Of a stretch of 64,000 nt of DNA, positions 18,276-26,970 are shown piece after piece. This DNA is from JBELHJ01 sp042091495. GTDB lineage: Bacteria; Bacteroidota; Bacteroidia; Flavobacteriales; Flavobacteriaceae. The position numbers were made by a program, and so were the translations under genes. The stretch covers positions 25,589 through 89,588 of the forward strand of contig JBELHJ010000002.1 of the NCBI GenBank assembly GCA_042091495.1, given 5' to 3'. Under the pieces are notes generated by a model, which saw only the letters and a list, made by a program, of their open reading frames with translations, was not told the origin of the DNA and searched no databases. Within the stretch, counting starts at the first letter, position 1, and each line of letters begins with the position of its first letter.

Positions 18276-19667
18276 ATGGAGTTTAGTCAAAGAGAAGAAA
18301 ATAACAACTTTTCCGTTTCGAAATTTGAGTCCATGTTAAAAACTAACAGTGTTCATTTTTTTGATTCTAATGAGTTTGAACATATTATTAATCATTATTT
18401 AGAAATAGGTAAAATTAATTTAGCTAAAAAGGCTGTTAAGATCGGACTAAACCAACATCCTACTTCTACTAATCTTAAACTCTATAAAGTTGAAATACTC
18501 ATTTTTGAAAATAAACTTTCCAAAGCCGATACAATTCTTACTGAACTTTATGCATTAGAGCCTAAAAATGAAGAAATATACATTCAAAAAGCTAATATTT
18601 TTTCAAAATCTGATGAACATTATAAGGCCATTGACACTCTAAAGCTTGCTATAGATTTAAGTGGTAATAATGAAGTTTCTGATTTGTATGCCTTAATTGG
18701 TATGGAGTATTTATTTCTTGATCAATTTGATAATGCTCGTATATACTTTTCTAAATGTTTAGAACTTGATCCTACAGATTATACCTCTTTATATAATATA
18801 ATTTACTGTTACGATTTTATTGATGATAACATTGGCGCCATAAATTTTTTGAATAAATATTTAGATGCTAATCCCTACTGTGAAGTTGCATGGCACCAAC
18901 TTGGTAAACAATATTTTTCTATTAAAGCCTACAAGAAGTCATTGGCATCGTTTGATTTTGCTATTATTTCTGATGACACCTTTATTGGAGCTTATATTGA
19001 AAAAGGCAAAGTCCTTGAGAAATTAGGGAGATACAACGAAGCCATTGAAAATTATAACATCACTTTATCATTAGACGATCCTACATCGTTTGCATTATTA
19101 AGAATAGGAGTTTGTTATGAAAAGATGGAAGAAAAAGAGCTAGCCTTAAAATTTTATTACCAAACTGTTCATGAAGACCCTTTATTAGACAAAGGCTGGA
19201 TTGCTATAACAAAATTCTATAACAAGAACAGAAACTACAGAAAAGCACTCTACTATATAAAAAAGGCAATTGGAATAGATAAAGACAATGTCGTTTACTG
19301 GAAATTATATGCTCAAATTAATAAACGTCTCAATTTTCTTGAAGAAGCAGAAAGAGGCTACAAAAGAACCCTAGAGCTTGGTAATTATGAATTAGATACT
19401 TGGATTTCTAGAGCCGATATTTTAATTGAATTAGGCGAATACGAAGCAGCTATTATTAATTTAGATCAAGCCTCTGAGTTTTATCCTGAAAATGAAGAAA
19501 TTGAATACCGATTATCAGGATGTTATTTTTCCATATCGCAATCAGATAAAGCTATTTACCATCTTAAAAACGCAAAAAAACTGAATAAAGATTATCATTT
19601 CATTCTTAATGAATTATTTCCAAAGATTGCCAATAGGAAATTGATTCAAAATATATTAGCTTTTTAG
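18276..19667 (+). CDS. Tetratricopeptide-repeat protein
   Basis: A 463-residue protein with no signal peptide, made largely of TPR helix pairs (about ten can be traced, such as ALASFDFAIISDDTFIGAYIEKGKVLEKLGRYNEAIENY). TPR arrays bind other proteins; no catalytic domain is seen, and the partner is unknown. It is separated by 122 bases from the upstream aminotransferase and by 46 from the DUF368 genes downstream. This TPR protein is commonly seen beside DUF368 and aroE in flavobacteria, in my recollection, but I could not check this. Confidence 0.85.
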   Translation: MEFSQREENNNFSVSKFESMLKTNSVHFFDSNEFEHIINHYLEIGKINLAKKAVKIGLNQHPTSTNLKLYKVEILIFENKLSKADTILTELYALEPKNEEIYIQKANIFSKSDEHYKAIDTLKLAIDLSGNNEVSDLYALIGMEYLFLDQFDNARIYFSKCLELDPTDYTSLYNIIYCYDFIDDNIGAINFLNKYLDANPYCEVAWHQLGKQYFSIKAYKKSLASFDFAIISDDTFIGAYIEKGKVLEKLGRYNEAIENYNITLSLDDPTSFALLRIGVCYEKMEEKELALKFYYQTVHEDPLLDKGWIAITKFYNKNRNYRKALYYIKKAIGIDKDNVVYWKLYAQINKRLNFLEEAERGYKRTLELGNYELDTWISRADILIELGEYEAAIINLDQASEFYPENEEIEYRLSGCYFSISQSDKAIYHLKNAKKLNKDYHFILNELFPKIANRKLIQNILAF

Positions 19668-19713
19668 TTTCTTTCTGCTATAATTATATATTTGCTGAAG
19701 AATATATATACCC

Positions 19714-20679
19714 ATGAAAAGAAACATTAAAGATTATTTCCTTATAACATTAAAAGGTATTGCTATGGGAGCAGCAGATGTTGTTCCTGGAGTTTCTGGA
19801 GGAACCATAGCTTTTATTACTGGTATTTACGAAGAACTTATTGATACAATCAATAAAATTGATTTTAACGCTTTTAAAACAGTAAGACAAAAAGGGATTA
19901 AGCATGCATGGCATAGTATTAATGGAAACTTTTTAACAGCGCTTTTTATAGGGATAGCAATAAGCATTCTGTCACTTGCTAAAGGGATAAAATGGATGCT
20001 TCACAATGAACCAATTTTGTTGTGGTCTTTTTTCTTTGGACTTGTTTTGGCAAGTATTTTTTATGTTGGAAAACAAATAAAAACATTCAATTTCAACATT
20101 ATAATAGCCATAATACTAAGCAGCATTGCTTCCTATTTTTTAACACTTGCTGAACCTTTTACATCACCTGAGAGCCCATTATATCTTTTGTTTTGTGGTT
20201 TTATAGCTATAATAGCTATGATCTTACCTGGTGTTTCAGGTGCTTTCATATTATTAATTTTAGGAGCGTATCAAACAACTATTGATACTATAAATGATCT
20301 AGCTCAAGGTCTTCTTACTAAAGATTTTAATCTTTTTAAAGAAGCCTTCATCAATTTTTTGATGTTGGCAGTTGGTGCCATTTTAGGATTAAAAATATTC
20401 TCAAAAATACTTAATTGGCTATTTAAAAATTATAAAGATCTCACATTAGCTATGTTAACAGGGTTCATGATTGGGTCACTTAATAAAATATGGCCATGGA
20501 AAAAAATATTAACTTGGAGGGTAAACTCTAAAGGACTCTCAGTGCCATTAACAGAACAAAGTATTTTACCTACTAATATCGAAGGTGACAATCAATTGGC
20601 ATTAGCTTTAGTTCTAATCACTATTGGCTTTGTAGTTATTTTATTACTTGAAAAATTTGGTCCTGAAAATAAAAAATAA
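19714..20679 (+). CDS. DUF368 polytopic membrane protein (PopT-like undecaprenyl-phosphate transporter), copy 1
   Basis: A 321-residue membrane protein with about eight hydrophobic segments. The N-terminal block KGIAMGAADVVPGVSGGTIAFITGIYEELI and the internal repeat IAMILPGVSGAFILLILGAY are the two diagnostic DUF368 motifs (inverted-repeat half-domains). Members of the family (PopT) have been shown to recycle undecaprenyl phosphate across the inner membrane, the carrier for peptidoglycan and surface glycans. Copy 2 starts within its stop codon, so the two are co-translated. Assignment of transport is by family. Confidence 0.9.
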   Translation: MKRNIKDYFLITLKGIAMGAADVVPGVSGGTIAFITGIYEELIDTINKIDFNAFKTVRQKGIKHAWHSINGNFLTALFIGIAISILSLAKGIKWMLHNEPILLWSFFFGLVLASIFYVGKQIKTFNFNIIIAIILSSIASYFLTLAEPFTSPESPLYLLFCGFIAIIAMILPGVSGAFILLILGAYQTTIDTINDLAQGLLTKDFNLFKEAFINFLMLAVGAILGLKIFSKILNWLFKNYKDLTLAMLTGFMIGSLNKIWPWKKILTWRVNSKGLSVPLTEQSILPTNIEGDNQLALALVLITIGFVVILLLEKFGPENKK

Positions 20680-21704
20680 TGCAAAGTAAACGCCATAGGA
20701 AAGATTATTTATTCTTAGTTCTCAAAGGTTTAGCTATGGGTGCTGCAAATAAAGTACCTGGAGTTTCAGGTGGACTTGTAGCTTTCGTTGCAGGGTTTTA
20801 TCATGAATTTATCTACTCTCTCCAACGCTTTAATAAAACTGCTCTTAGACTTGTTTTAGGCGGACGGTTTAAAAGTTGTTTTGACTATGTTAACGGAAGG
20901 TTTCTATGTTACCTAGTCTCTGGAATGATAATTAGTTATTTCAGTATATCTAAATTTTTGGATTTTTTACTTATATATTACGAAATTCAAGTTTGGAGTC
21001 TGTTTTTTGGAATGGTAATTGGATCCATTTGGTACATATACAATGATTTAGAAGAACACTCTAAATTTTCGCTTTTATTAACAATTATTGGTGCTGGAGT
21101 TGGTTTATGGATTAGTTTTTTAGATCCAGCTACTCAAAATGACAATCTGTGGTTTGTGTTTTTTTGTGGGGTAATTAGTGTTTCTGGAATGACTTTACCA
21201 GGATTTTCTGGAAGTTTCATCTTAATTTTACTTGGCAACTATGTTTTATTACTTGTAGATGCAGTCAACGCTCTCTACGACACCATTTATGAAGTGTTTT
21301 CTGGAAATTTTTCTTTCTATTACAACGGAAATAGAATTCATATGCTAAAAATATTAGCGGTTTTTACATTTGGCTCGATTACTGGATTAGTGACTTTCTC
21401 TCATCTGTTAAATTACATTTTAACTCGATTTAAACAACTAACAATCGCATCAATTTTTGGATTTATAATTGGATCTCTCGGGGTCATTTGGCCTTGGAAA
21501 TCTAAAGTATTTAAAGTAGATATTGATGGCTCATTATTTTTAGACTCTACAGGAAACCCAATTATAGTTATGTACAAAAGATATATTCCTGAAATAGATT
21601 TTAATTTTTGCATATCTATATGCTCTATACTATTAGGAATTTTAATAGTTTTAGGCTTAGACTGGTATGGAAAAAAATTAAACTATTTAAATGCAACGAA
21701 ATAA
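20679..21704 (+). CDS. DUF368 polytopic membrane protein (PopT-like), copy 2
   Basis: A 341-residue membrane protein homologous to copy 1 over its whole length, with KGLAMGAANKVPGVSGGLVAFVAGFYHEFI and MTLPGFSGSFILILLGNY. One difference is AANKVPG in place of AADVVPG in the first motif, which could alter function. Its start shares one base with the stop of copy 1 and its end overlaps aroE by 14 bases, so the three genes form a tightly packed unit. Two copies could work as a heterodimer or serve different lipid carriers; neither can be decided here. Confidence 0.9.
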   Translation: MQSKRHRKDYLFLVLKGLAMGAANKVPGVSGGLVAFVAGFYHEFIYSLQRFNKTALRLVLGGRFKSCFDYVNGRFLCYLVSGMIISYFSISKFLDFLLIYYEIQVWSLFFGMVIGSIWYIYNDLEEHSKFSLLLTIIGAGVGLWISFLDPATQNDNLWFVFFCGVISVSGMTLPGFSGSFILILLGNYVLLLVDAVNALYDTIYEVFSGNFSFYYNGNRIHMLKILAVFTFGSITGLVTFSHLLNYILTRFKQLTIASIFGFIIGSLGVIWPWKSKVFKVDIDGSLFLDSTGNPIIVMYKRYIPEIDFNFCISICSILLGILIVLGLDWYGKKLNYLNATK

Positions 21705-22434
21705 ACTAGGCCTTTTAGGTAAAAATATTGACTACTCATTTTCCAGATCTTATTTTTCTGAAAAATTCAAAAGAGAAAATCTCGATTTTAGTTATACAAA
21801 CTTTGATATAGATTCATTAGAAAAATTACAGTCAATAGTTTCTAATAAAAGTTTAATTGGATTTAATGTGACCATTCCTTATAAAGAGGAGATTATTCAT
21901 CATCTGGATTCAATCAATGATGAGGCCAAAACAATTGGAGCCGTAAATACCGTTGTAATTAATTCCTCAGGGAAACTTATTGGATTCAATACAGATTGTT
22001 GGGGTTTCGCAGAATCTTTACGCCCACATCTAAAGACAAACCATAAAAAAGCTTTGATTCTTGGAACTGGTGGGGCTGCTAAAGCAATTGCTTATGTTTT
22101 AAAACAGTTTGGAATCAGCTTTAAATATGTAAGCAGAAAAGAAAGTGATAACATGTCAATTAATTATAATGAGTTACAAAGCTCAATTATAGAAAGTCAT
22201 AAGCTAATTATAAACTGTACCCCACTTGGGACTTATCCAAACATTGAAAATGCTCCAGAAATACCATATGAATTTATAACTAATCAGCACATTTTATTTG
22301 ACTTGATATATAATCCTAAAAAAACTTTGTTTTTGAAAAAGGGAGAAGCAAGAGGAGCTACAATAATTAACGGTTATAAAATGTTAGTCCTCCAAGCTGA
22401 AAGAGCATTTCAAATTTGGCAGAATTACATATAA
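21691..22434 (+). CDS. aroE: Shikimate dehydrogenase (NADPH)
   Basis: A 247-residue enzyme that reduces 3-dehydroshikimate to shikimate in aromatic amino acid synthesis. It has the substrate-binding SFSRSYFSEKF and GFNVTIPYKEEI (catalytic Lys), the Asn/Asp pair in GAVNTVV and FNTDCWGF, and the nucleotide-binding glycine loop LGTGGAAKA. It is slightly shorter than the E. coli enzyme (about 270) but complete. It starts 14 bases before the end of the second DUF368 gene. Confidence 0.95.
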   Translation: MQRNKLGLLGKNIDYSFSRSYFSEKFKRENLDFSYTNFDIDSLEKLQSIVSNKSLIGFNVTIPYKEEIIHHLDSINDEAKTIGAVNTVVINSSGKLIGFNTDCWGFAESLRPHLKTNHKKALILGTGGAAKAIAYVLKQFGISFKYVSRKESDNMSINYNELQSSIIESHKLIINCTPLGTYPNIENAPEIPYEFITNQHILFDLIYNPKKTLFLKKGEARGATIINGYKMLVLQAERAFQIWQNYI

Positions 22435-22511
22435 ATACTTTTTGGTGTTCCTTTTTGTTATTCACAAGCCTCTTAGCTATATTTAAGGCTTAATATTAAA
22501 TACATTGTAAA

Positions 22512-24488
22512 ATGTCTAAGAAAGATAACCTGCAAGAAGCAGATGGAATAAACAAAATTACACCTGATACTTCAGAGGAAAGCGCAGTTTCAGAAAAAAC
22601 TAATGAAATACAAACAGATATTACTGAATCTGAAGCTATTAATCAGGCAGATGAAACTGATGAGACAGCAAATGATATAGTTAATGATTCTGAAGACCAT
22701 GTTGAAGCTGTCGAAAAGGAAAATGCAGAAGATGCAGAAGATGCTTCAAATGAAGTAAGACATAAGATCAAGGCAAAAGATTACCATAGTATGAATATGG
22801 ATCTTTTGGTTTTAGAATTTGAAAAGCTTTTAAAATCCGATAAAGTCCAAACCATAAAAGCTGTTGTTGATGAGATTAAAAATGAATTCAATTCTAAATT
22901 CAATGAGCTTTTAGAGGAAAAAAAGGAAGAGTTCTTAGCTGATGGTGGAAGTGAAATAGATTTTTACTTTACAACACCATTAAAAAAACAATTCAATTCA
23001 CTTTTCAAAGATTACAAAAATAACCTGAATGCCTATTATAAAGATCTTGAAAGTAGTCTCAAAAAAAATCTTGAAAAACGACTAAACATTATTGAAGAAA
23101 TAAAGGGTTTGTTGAATGTTGAAGAAAATATCAGTTCAACATATAAGCATTTCAAAGAGCTTCAAGATGAATGGCGAAATGCTGGACCAATTCCAAGAGA
23201 TAAGTATAATAATGCATGGAATACATACCATCATCATGTAGAACGCTTTTACGATTTCCTTCATCTAAATAGAGATTTAAGAGATCTTGATTTTAAACAT
23301 AATCTAGATCAAAAGTTAAAAATCATAGAACAAGCTGAAGCTCTTGCAGAAGATACTAATGTTAATAGGTCATTTAGAGAACTTCAAGCACTTCACAAGT
23401 TATGGAAAGAAGACCTTGGACCAGTAGCAAAGGAAAAAAGAGAAGAAATTTGGCAACGTTTTAGTAAAGCTACTAAAGTCATTCACGAAAAAAGACAAGA
23501 GTATTATGAGGATTTGGACAAAGCTTATGAAAAGAATTTAATTGTCAAAGAAGAAATTATTTCTAAAATAACTGAAATTGCTTCTCAAAACTCAGAATCT
23601 CATAAGTTCTGGCAACAAAAGATTCGTGAAATTGAAGCATTGAGAACTGAATTTTTCAACGCCGGTAAAGTTCCACTAAAAGTAAATGAAACAACTTGGG
23701 CTAAATTTAAAGAAGCGGTAAGGCAGTTTAACAGGAATAAAAATTCTTATTATAAAAATCTGAAGAAGAATCAGACAGAAAATCTTAGAAAAAAAATAGA
23801 ACTCATTAAAATTGCTGAGGATAATAAAGACAGTGATGACTTCGGATCCGTTACCCCTTTGATGAAAAAAATCCAAAGTGATTGGAAAAAAATTGGTCAC
23901 GTACCAAGAAAAGACAGTGATAAAATTTGGAAACAATTTAAGGCTGCATGTAACGCTTATTTTGATAGAATGAATACTGTTAGAGAGCAAGGGTCACCAG
24001 AACAAGTAGAGGCATTTAACAAAAAATCAGCTTATTTAAAAACTTTAAAATCATTCAAACCAGAGGGCAATAATGAGGAAGTAATTAATGTAATTACTGA
24101 TAAGATAAACGAATGGAAATCCTTAGGAAATGTAGCAAGAAACAAGCAACAAATAGAACACGATTTTAAGACTATTATCAATGGTTTTTTTGATAATCTA
24201 GGTATAGAAAAAGAACAATTGGAAATGATTAAATTTCAAAATAAAATTAATGCATTTTCAAATCAAGCCGATACAAAAGACCTTGACAATGAACTAAACT
24301 ACATTAGAAAGAAAATAGATGAAATTAAATCTGAAATTAATCAACTTGAAAATAATTTACAGTTTTTCAGTAATGCTTCAGAAGATAATCCGCTTGTAAA
24401 AGAAGTTAATAATAAAATCGAAAAATCTAAGAAAACACTAGAAACTTGGAAAAAAAAGTATCAAAAAATTAAAAAAATGTATTCCTAA
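22512..24488 (+). CDS. DUF349 repeat protein with acidic N-terminus
   Basis: A 658-residue, highly charged helical protein without signal peptide. Residues 1-85 are low-complexity and rich in Glu/Asp. From about residue 150 there are five DUF349 repeats, each with a central W...W pair (for example FKELQDEWRNAGPIPRDKYNNAW, RELQALHKLWKEDLGPV, IQSDWKKIGHVPRKDSDKIW). A coiled coil closes the protein (about 590-658). DUF349 proteins are of uncertain function; links to stress or ribosome-associated roles are reported in my memory but I would not assign one. It is transcribed alone and shares a bidirectional terminator with mazG. Confidence 0.82.
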   Translation: MSKKDNLQEADGINKITPDTSEESAVSEKTNEIQTDITESEAINQADETDETANDIVNDSEDHVEAVEKENAEDAEDASNEVRHKIKAKDYHSMNMDLLVLEFEKLLKSDKVQTIKAVVDEIKNEFNSKFNELLEEKKEEFLADGGSEIDFYFTTPLKKQFNSLFKDYKNNLNAYYKDLESSLKKNLEKRLNIIEEIKGLLNVEENISSTYKHFKELQDEWRNAGPIPRDKYNNAWNTYHHHVERFYDFLHLNRDLRDLDFKHNLDQKLKIIEQAEALAEDTNVNRSFRELQALHKLWKEDLGPVAKEKREEIWQRFSKATKVIHEKRQEYYEDLDKAYEKNLIVKEEIISKITEIASQNSESHKFWQQKIREIEALRTEFFNAGKVPLKVNETTWAKFKEAVRQFNRNKNSYYKNLKKNQTENLRKKIELIKIAEDNKDSDDFGSVTPLMKKIQSDWKKIGHVPRKDSDKIWKQFKAACNAYFDRMNTVREQGSPEQVEAFNKKSAYLKTLKSFKPEGNNEEVINVITDKINEWKSLGNVARNKQQIEHDFKTIINGFFDNLGIEKEQLEMIKFQNKINAFSNQADTKDLDNELNYIRKKIDEIKSEINQLENNLQFFSNASEDNPLVKEVNNKIEKSKKTLETWKKKYQKIKKMYS

Positions 24489-24517
24489 AAAAAGCCTGAT
24501 TTATTCAGGCTTTTTTT
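24487..24517. terminator. Bidirectional terminator between the DUF349 gene and mazG
   Basis: AGCCTGA (24493-24499) pairs with TCAGGCT (24505-24511), with A runs before and T runs after, so it can stop transcripts from both converging genes. It overlaps the stop of the DUF349 gene and the last codons of mazG. Confidence 0.85.
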
Positions 24518-25286
24518 ATAGTTTCTTTGCTTCTTCCCAATATACATCCATTTCTTTAAGAGTCATATCATGAAGAGATTTATTCATTAACCTTGCTTTA
24601 TCTTCAAGATATTTGAAACGCTTAATGAATTTTTTATTCGTGCGCTCTAAAGCGTTTTCAGGATTTACTTTTAAAAATCTTGCGTAATTTATTAATGAGA
24701 AGAAAACATCTCCTAACTCATTTTCAATGTTATCTTTATTACCCTGATTGATCTCGAGTTCTAGTTCTGCTAATTCTTCTTTTAACTTATCAAAAACTTG
24801 ATGAGATGCTTCCCAATCAAAACCAACACCTGATACTTTATCTTGAATCCTATTGGCCTTAACCATTGCTGGTAAACTTTGAGGCACTCCCTCTAAAACA
24901 CTTTTCTTGCCTTCTTTTAATTTAAGTTGTTCCCAGTTGCGTTTTACATCTTCTTCATTAGATACTTCAACATCACCGTATATGTGAGGATGACGATCTA
25001 TAAGTTTATCAGAAATACTATCACAAACATCGGCAATATCAAAGCTATTGGTTTCACTACCAATTTTAGCGTAAAAAACAATATGTAATAAAACATCACC
25101 AAGCTCTTTTTTAACCTCTTCAAGATCATTATCAAGTATAGCGTCACCTAACTCATAAACTTCTTCAATAGTTAAATGCCTTAAAGATTCCATGGTTTGT
25201 TTTTTATCCCAAGGACACTTTAATCTTAGGTCGTCCATTATATGTAACAACCTATTAAATGCTTTTAACTCTTTTGACTTTTGCAT
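24516..25286 (-). CDS. mazG: Nucleoside triphosphate pyrophosphohydrolase MazG
   Basis: A 256-residue all-alpha NTP pyrophosphohydrolase with two MazG domains. Domain 1 has the metal motif EEVYELGDAILDNDLEEVKKELGDVLLH (about 36-64), and domain 2 has LAELELEINQG...ELGDVFFSLINYAR. It cleaves NTPs to NMP and pyrophosphate and is thought to clear aberrant nucleotides and to lower (p)ppGpp in E. coli. It is about the same length as E. coli MazG (263). It lies downstream of DUF5606 and def on the minus strand but is separated from them by a terminator. Confidence 0.95.
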   Translation of the reverse strand: MQKSKELKAFNRLLHIMDDLRLKCPWDKKQTMESLRHLTIEEVYELGDAILDNDLEEVKKELGDVLLHIVFYAKIGSETNSFDIADVCDSISDKLIDRHPHIYGDVEVSNEEDVKRNWEQLKLKEGKKSVLEGVPQSLPAMVKANRIQDKVSGVGFDWEASHQVFDKLKEELAELELEINQGNKDNIENELGDVFFSLINYARFLKVNPENALERTNKKFIKRFKYLEDKARLMNKSLHDMTLKEMDVYWEEAKKL

Positions 25287-25311
25287 CTTTAATTATTTTA
25301 ATTTTCAATAT

Positions 25312-25342
25312 AAAAAAAGATCACCTTAAAAAGTGATCTTTT
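25312..25342 (-). terminator. Terminator downstream of the DUF5606 gene (minus strand)
   Basis: AAAAGATCAC and its complement flank a short loop, followed on the minus strand by seven T's (25312-25318 on plus). It separates the def-DUF5606 transcript from mazG. Confidence 0.75.
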
Positions 25343-25364
25343 AGTATATTATGTATTAAACAAA

Positions 25365-25793
25365 TTAACTTTTAGAATTGTCCTGTTCTTCAGACGCTTC
25401 TTCTTCAATAAGATTTAGTAATTCATTTTTATGTAATAAATTATACCATTGTATAATTTTTTTAATGTCACTTGCGTAAACGCGATCTTCATCATAATCA
25501 GAGAGAATAGAAAAGAAATATTCTTCTAATTCATCTTTAGATGCTTTGTGAGCTACTGAGGTAAGACCTCCATTTTCTTTTTCACTAATTTTTTTAAACA
25601 CCTCTTTTAAAGGTAATTCTTCAGTCAGTGTATATACAGCAATTTCGCTTAAAACACTTACATTACTTTGTGCGTTTACACTAATTTTTTTGTTATCTAA
25701 TAAAGATTGTGCCACAAAACCACCTCGAGTTTGAGTAAGTAATTTGAAAAGTCCTGGTTTCCCAGAAATAGCAAGAATTGTATTTAACCCCAT
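25365..25793 (-). CDS. DUF5606 family conserved protein
   Basis: A 142-residue cytosolic protein. The N-terminal LNTILAISGKPGLFKLLTQTRGGFVAQSLLDNKK is the conserved DUF5606 signature, almost restricted to Bacteroidota. It has no transmembrane segment and an acidic, glutamate-rich tail. Its function is unknown to me. It starts 7 bases after the stop of def, on the same strand, so the two are likely to be co-transcribed. Confidence 0.85.
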   Translation of the reverse strand: MGLNTILAISGKPGLFKLLTQTRGGFVAQSLLDNKKISVNAQSNVSVLSEIAVYTLTEELPLKEVFKKISEKENGGLTSVAHKASKDELEEYFFSILSDYDEDRVYASDIKKIIQWYNLLHKNELLNLIEEEASEEQDNSKS

Positions 25794-25800
25794 ATGTTAT

Positions 25801-26391
25801 TTAACGTTTTTTATTAATTAAAGGAAATTTCATTTTGTAGTCTACTCGTATTTTTCCTTTAGATATGTTTGCCAGTTTGCCCTTAATTAGCCTTTTCTTG
25901 AGAGAAGATAATTTATCTGTAAATAAAATACCTTCAATATGATCATACTCGTGCTGAATAACCCGTGCTAAGAGACCTTCATATGTTTCAGTATAACTTT
26001 TGAAATTTTCATCTTGGTACCTTATGGTAATTTTTGGTTTCCTTGAAACATCTTCTCTAACATCAGGAATACTTAGGCATCCTTCATTAAAAGACCACGC
26101 CTCACCTTCTTCCTTAAGAATTTCGGCATTAATAAAGGTCTTTTTGAAGCCTTTTAATAATTCACGCTCCTTGGAATCTAGTCCTTCGTCCTCAGAAAAA
26201 GGAGATGCATCCACCAAAAAGACTCTTATTGGAACGCCTACCTGTGGTGCTGCTAACCCTACCCCGTATGCGCCATACATGGTCTCGTACATATTATCTA
26301 TGAACTCACTTAGGTTAGGATAATCTGCATTGATTGTGGCAGCTTTTTTTCTCAAAACTACGTCACCATATGCAACAATTGGTAAAATCAT
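25801..26391 (-). CDS. def: Peptide deformylase
   Basis: A 196-residue metalloenzyme that removes the formyl group from new proteins. The three family motifs are present: GVGLAAPQ (43-50), EGCLS (103-107, metal ligand Cys105) and QHEYDH (146-151, ligands His147 and His151 with catalytic Glu148). The start is an ATG with a good -7 box 20 bases upstream. It heads the def-DUF5606 pair. Confidence 0.97.
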   Translation of the reverse strand: MILPIVAYGDVVLRKKAATINADYPNLSEFIDNMYETMYGAYGVGLAAPQVGVPIRVFLVDASPFSEDEGLDSKERELLKGFKKTFINAEILKEEGEAWSFNEGCLSIPDVREDVSRKPKITIRYQDENFKSYTETYEGLLARVIQHEYDHIEGILFTDKLSSLKKRLIKGKLANISKGKIRVDYKMKFPLINKKR

Positions 26392-26410
26392 GTTTTAAAT
26401 TTTTCGATTG

Positions 26411-26418
26411 CAAAAATA
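26411..26418 (-). promoter_or_regulatory. -7 box of the def promoter
   Basis: On the minus strand TATTTTTG is a perfect TAnnTTTG, with a weak TTTA about 19 bases upstream in place of TTG. It lies 19 bases before the def ATG. Confidence 0.5.
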
Positions 26419-26463
26419 CAATAGTTAATTCTTTTTAAATAAATTTAATTGATTAAAACAAAA

Positions 26464-26877
26464 CTATCTTATGGAATCCATGTAACCTTGAAGGATAAGA
26501 GTGGCACTTATTTCATCAATTAATGCTTTATTTTTGCGCTTTTGTTTTTTTACTCCACCATCAATCATGGCTTGAAAAGCCATTTTAGAGGTAAACCTTT
26601 CATCATAGCGTTTAACTGGAATCTGTGGAATAAATGTTTTAAGTTTTTTCAAGAAACTTTTTATTTCCAATTCACTCTCTGAGATGGAATTATCCATTTG
26701 CTTAGGCTCACCTACAATAAAAAGATCTACACACTCCTTTTGGGTATAATCTTTTAAAAAATGAAGAAGCTCTTTTGTAGAAACAGTTGTAAGCCCAGAG
26801 GCTATTAGCCGTAATTCGTCGGTGACAGCTATACCAGTTCTTTTAATTCCAAAGTCAATAGCTAGTATTCTTCCCAT
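26464..26877 (-). CDS. ruvX: Holliday-junction resolvase-like RuvX/YqgF
   Basis: A 137-residue RNase H-fold protein. MGRILAIDFGIKRTGIAVTDE (first catalytic Asp), FIVGEPKQMD, and the VKRYDERFTSKMA segment and IDEISATLILQGYMD end (last catalytic Asp) are all present. YqgF proteins are essential in many bacteria and take part in 16S rRNA maturation; the resolvase role is disputed. It is transcribed divergently from dapD. Confidence 0.93.
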   Translation of the reverse strand: MGRILAIDFGIKRTGIAVTDELRLIASGLTTVSTKELLHFLKDYTQKECVDLFIVGEPKQMDNSISESELEIKSFLKKLKTFIPQIPVKRYDERFTSKMAFQAMIDGGVKKQKRKNKALIDEISATLILQGYMDSIR

Positions 26878-26881
26878 TTAA

Positions 26882-26910
26882 CAAATTTAAAATATTACAA
26901 TTGTATTCAA
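26882..26910 (-). promoter_or_regulatory. Promoter of ruvX
   Basis: Minus-strand TTG (26908-26910) and TAAATTTG (26882-26889), a perfect -7 box, are 18 bases apart. The -7 box ends 4 bases before the ATG, so a leaderless or nearly leaderless transcript is predicted. Confidence 0.6.
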
Positions 26911-26943
26911 TCTGAAAATTTATAAATAATTCAATTATACATT

Positions 26944-26951
26944 TATATTTG
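26944..26951 (+). promoter_or_regulatory. -7 box of the dapD promoter
   Basis: TATATTTG matches TAnnTTTG perfectly and lies 19 bases before the dapD ATG. No TTG was found at 18-21 bases upstream, so the -33 element may be weak or activator-dependent. Confidence 0.5.
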
Positions 26952-26970
26952 CATATCTAATCTAATTTTA

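Noticed and set aside
23676..23990. A 104-codon antisense frame inside the DUF349 gene
   Set aside because: It lies wholly opposite a strong coding region with clear homology and shows no promoter or recognisable domain, so it is a shadow of the sense gene.
22512..24488. Internal repeats in the DUF349 gene as evidence of recombination
   Set aside because: The repeats are divergent at DNA level and reflect the usual DUF349 domain repetition rather than recent duplication.
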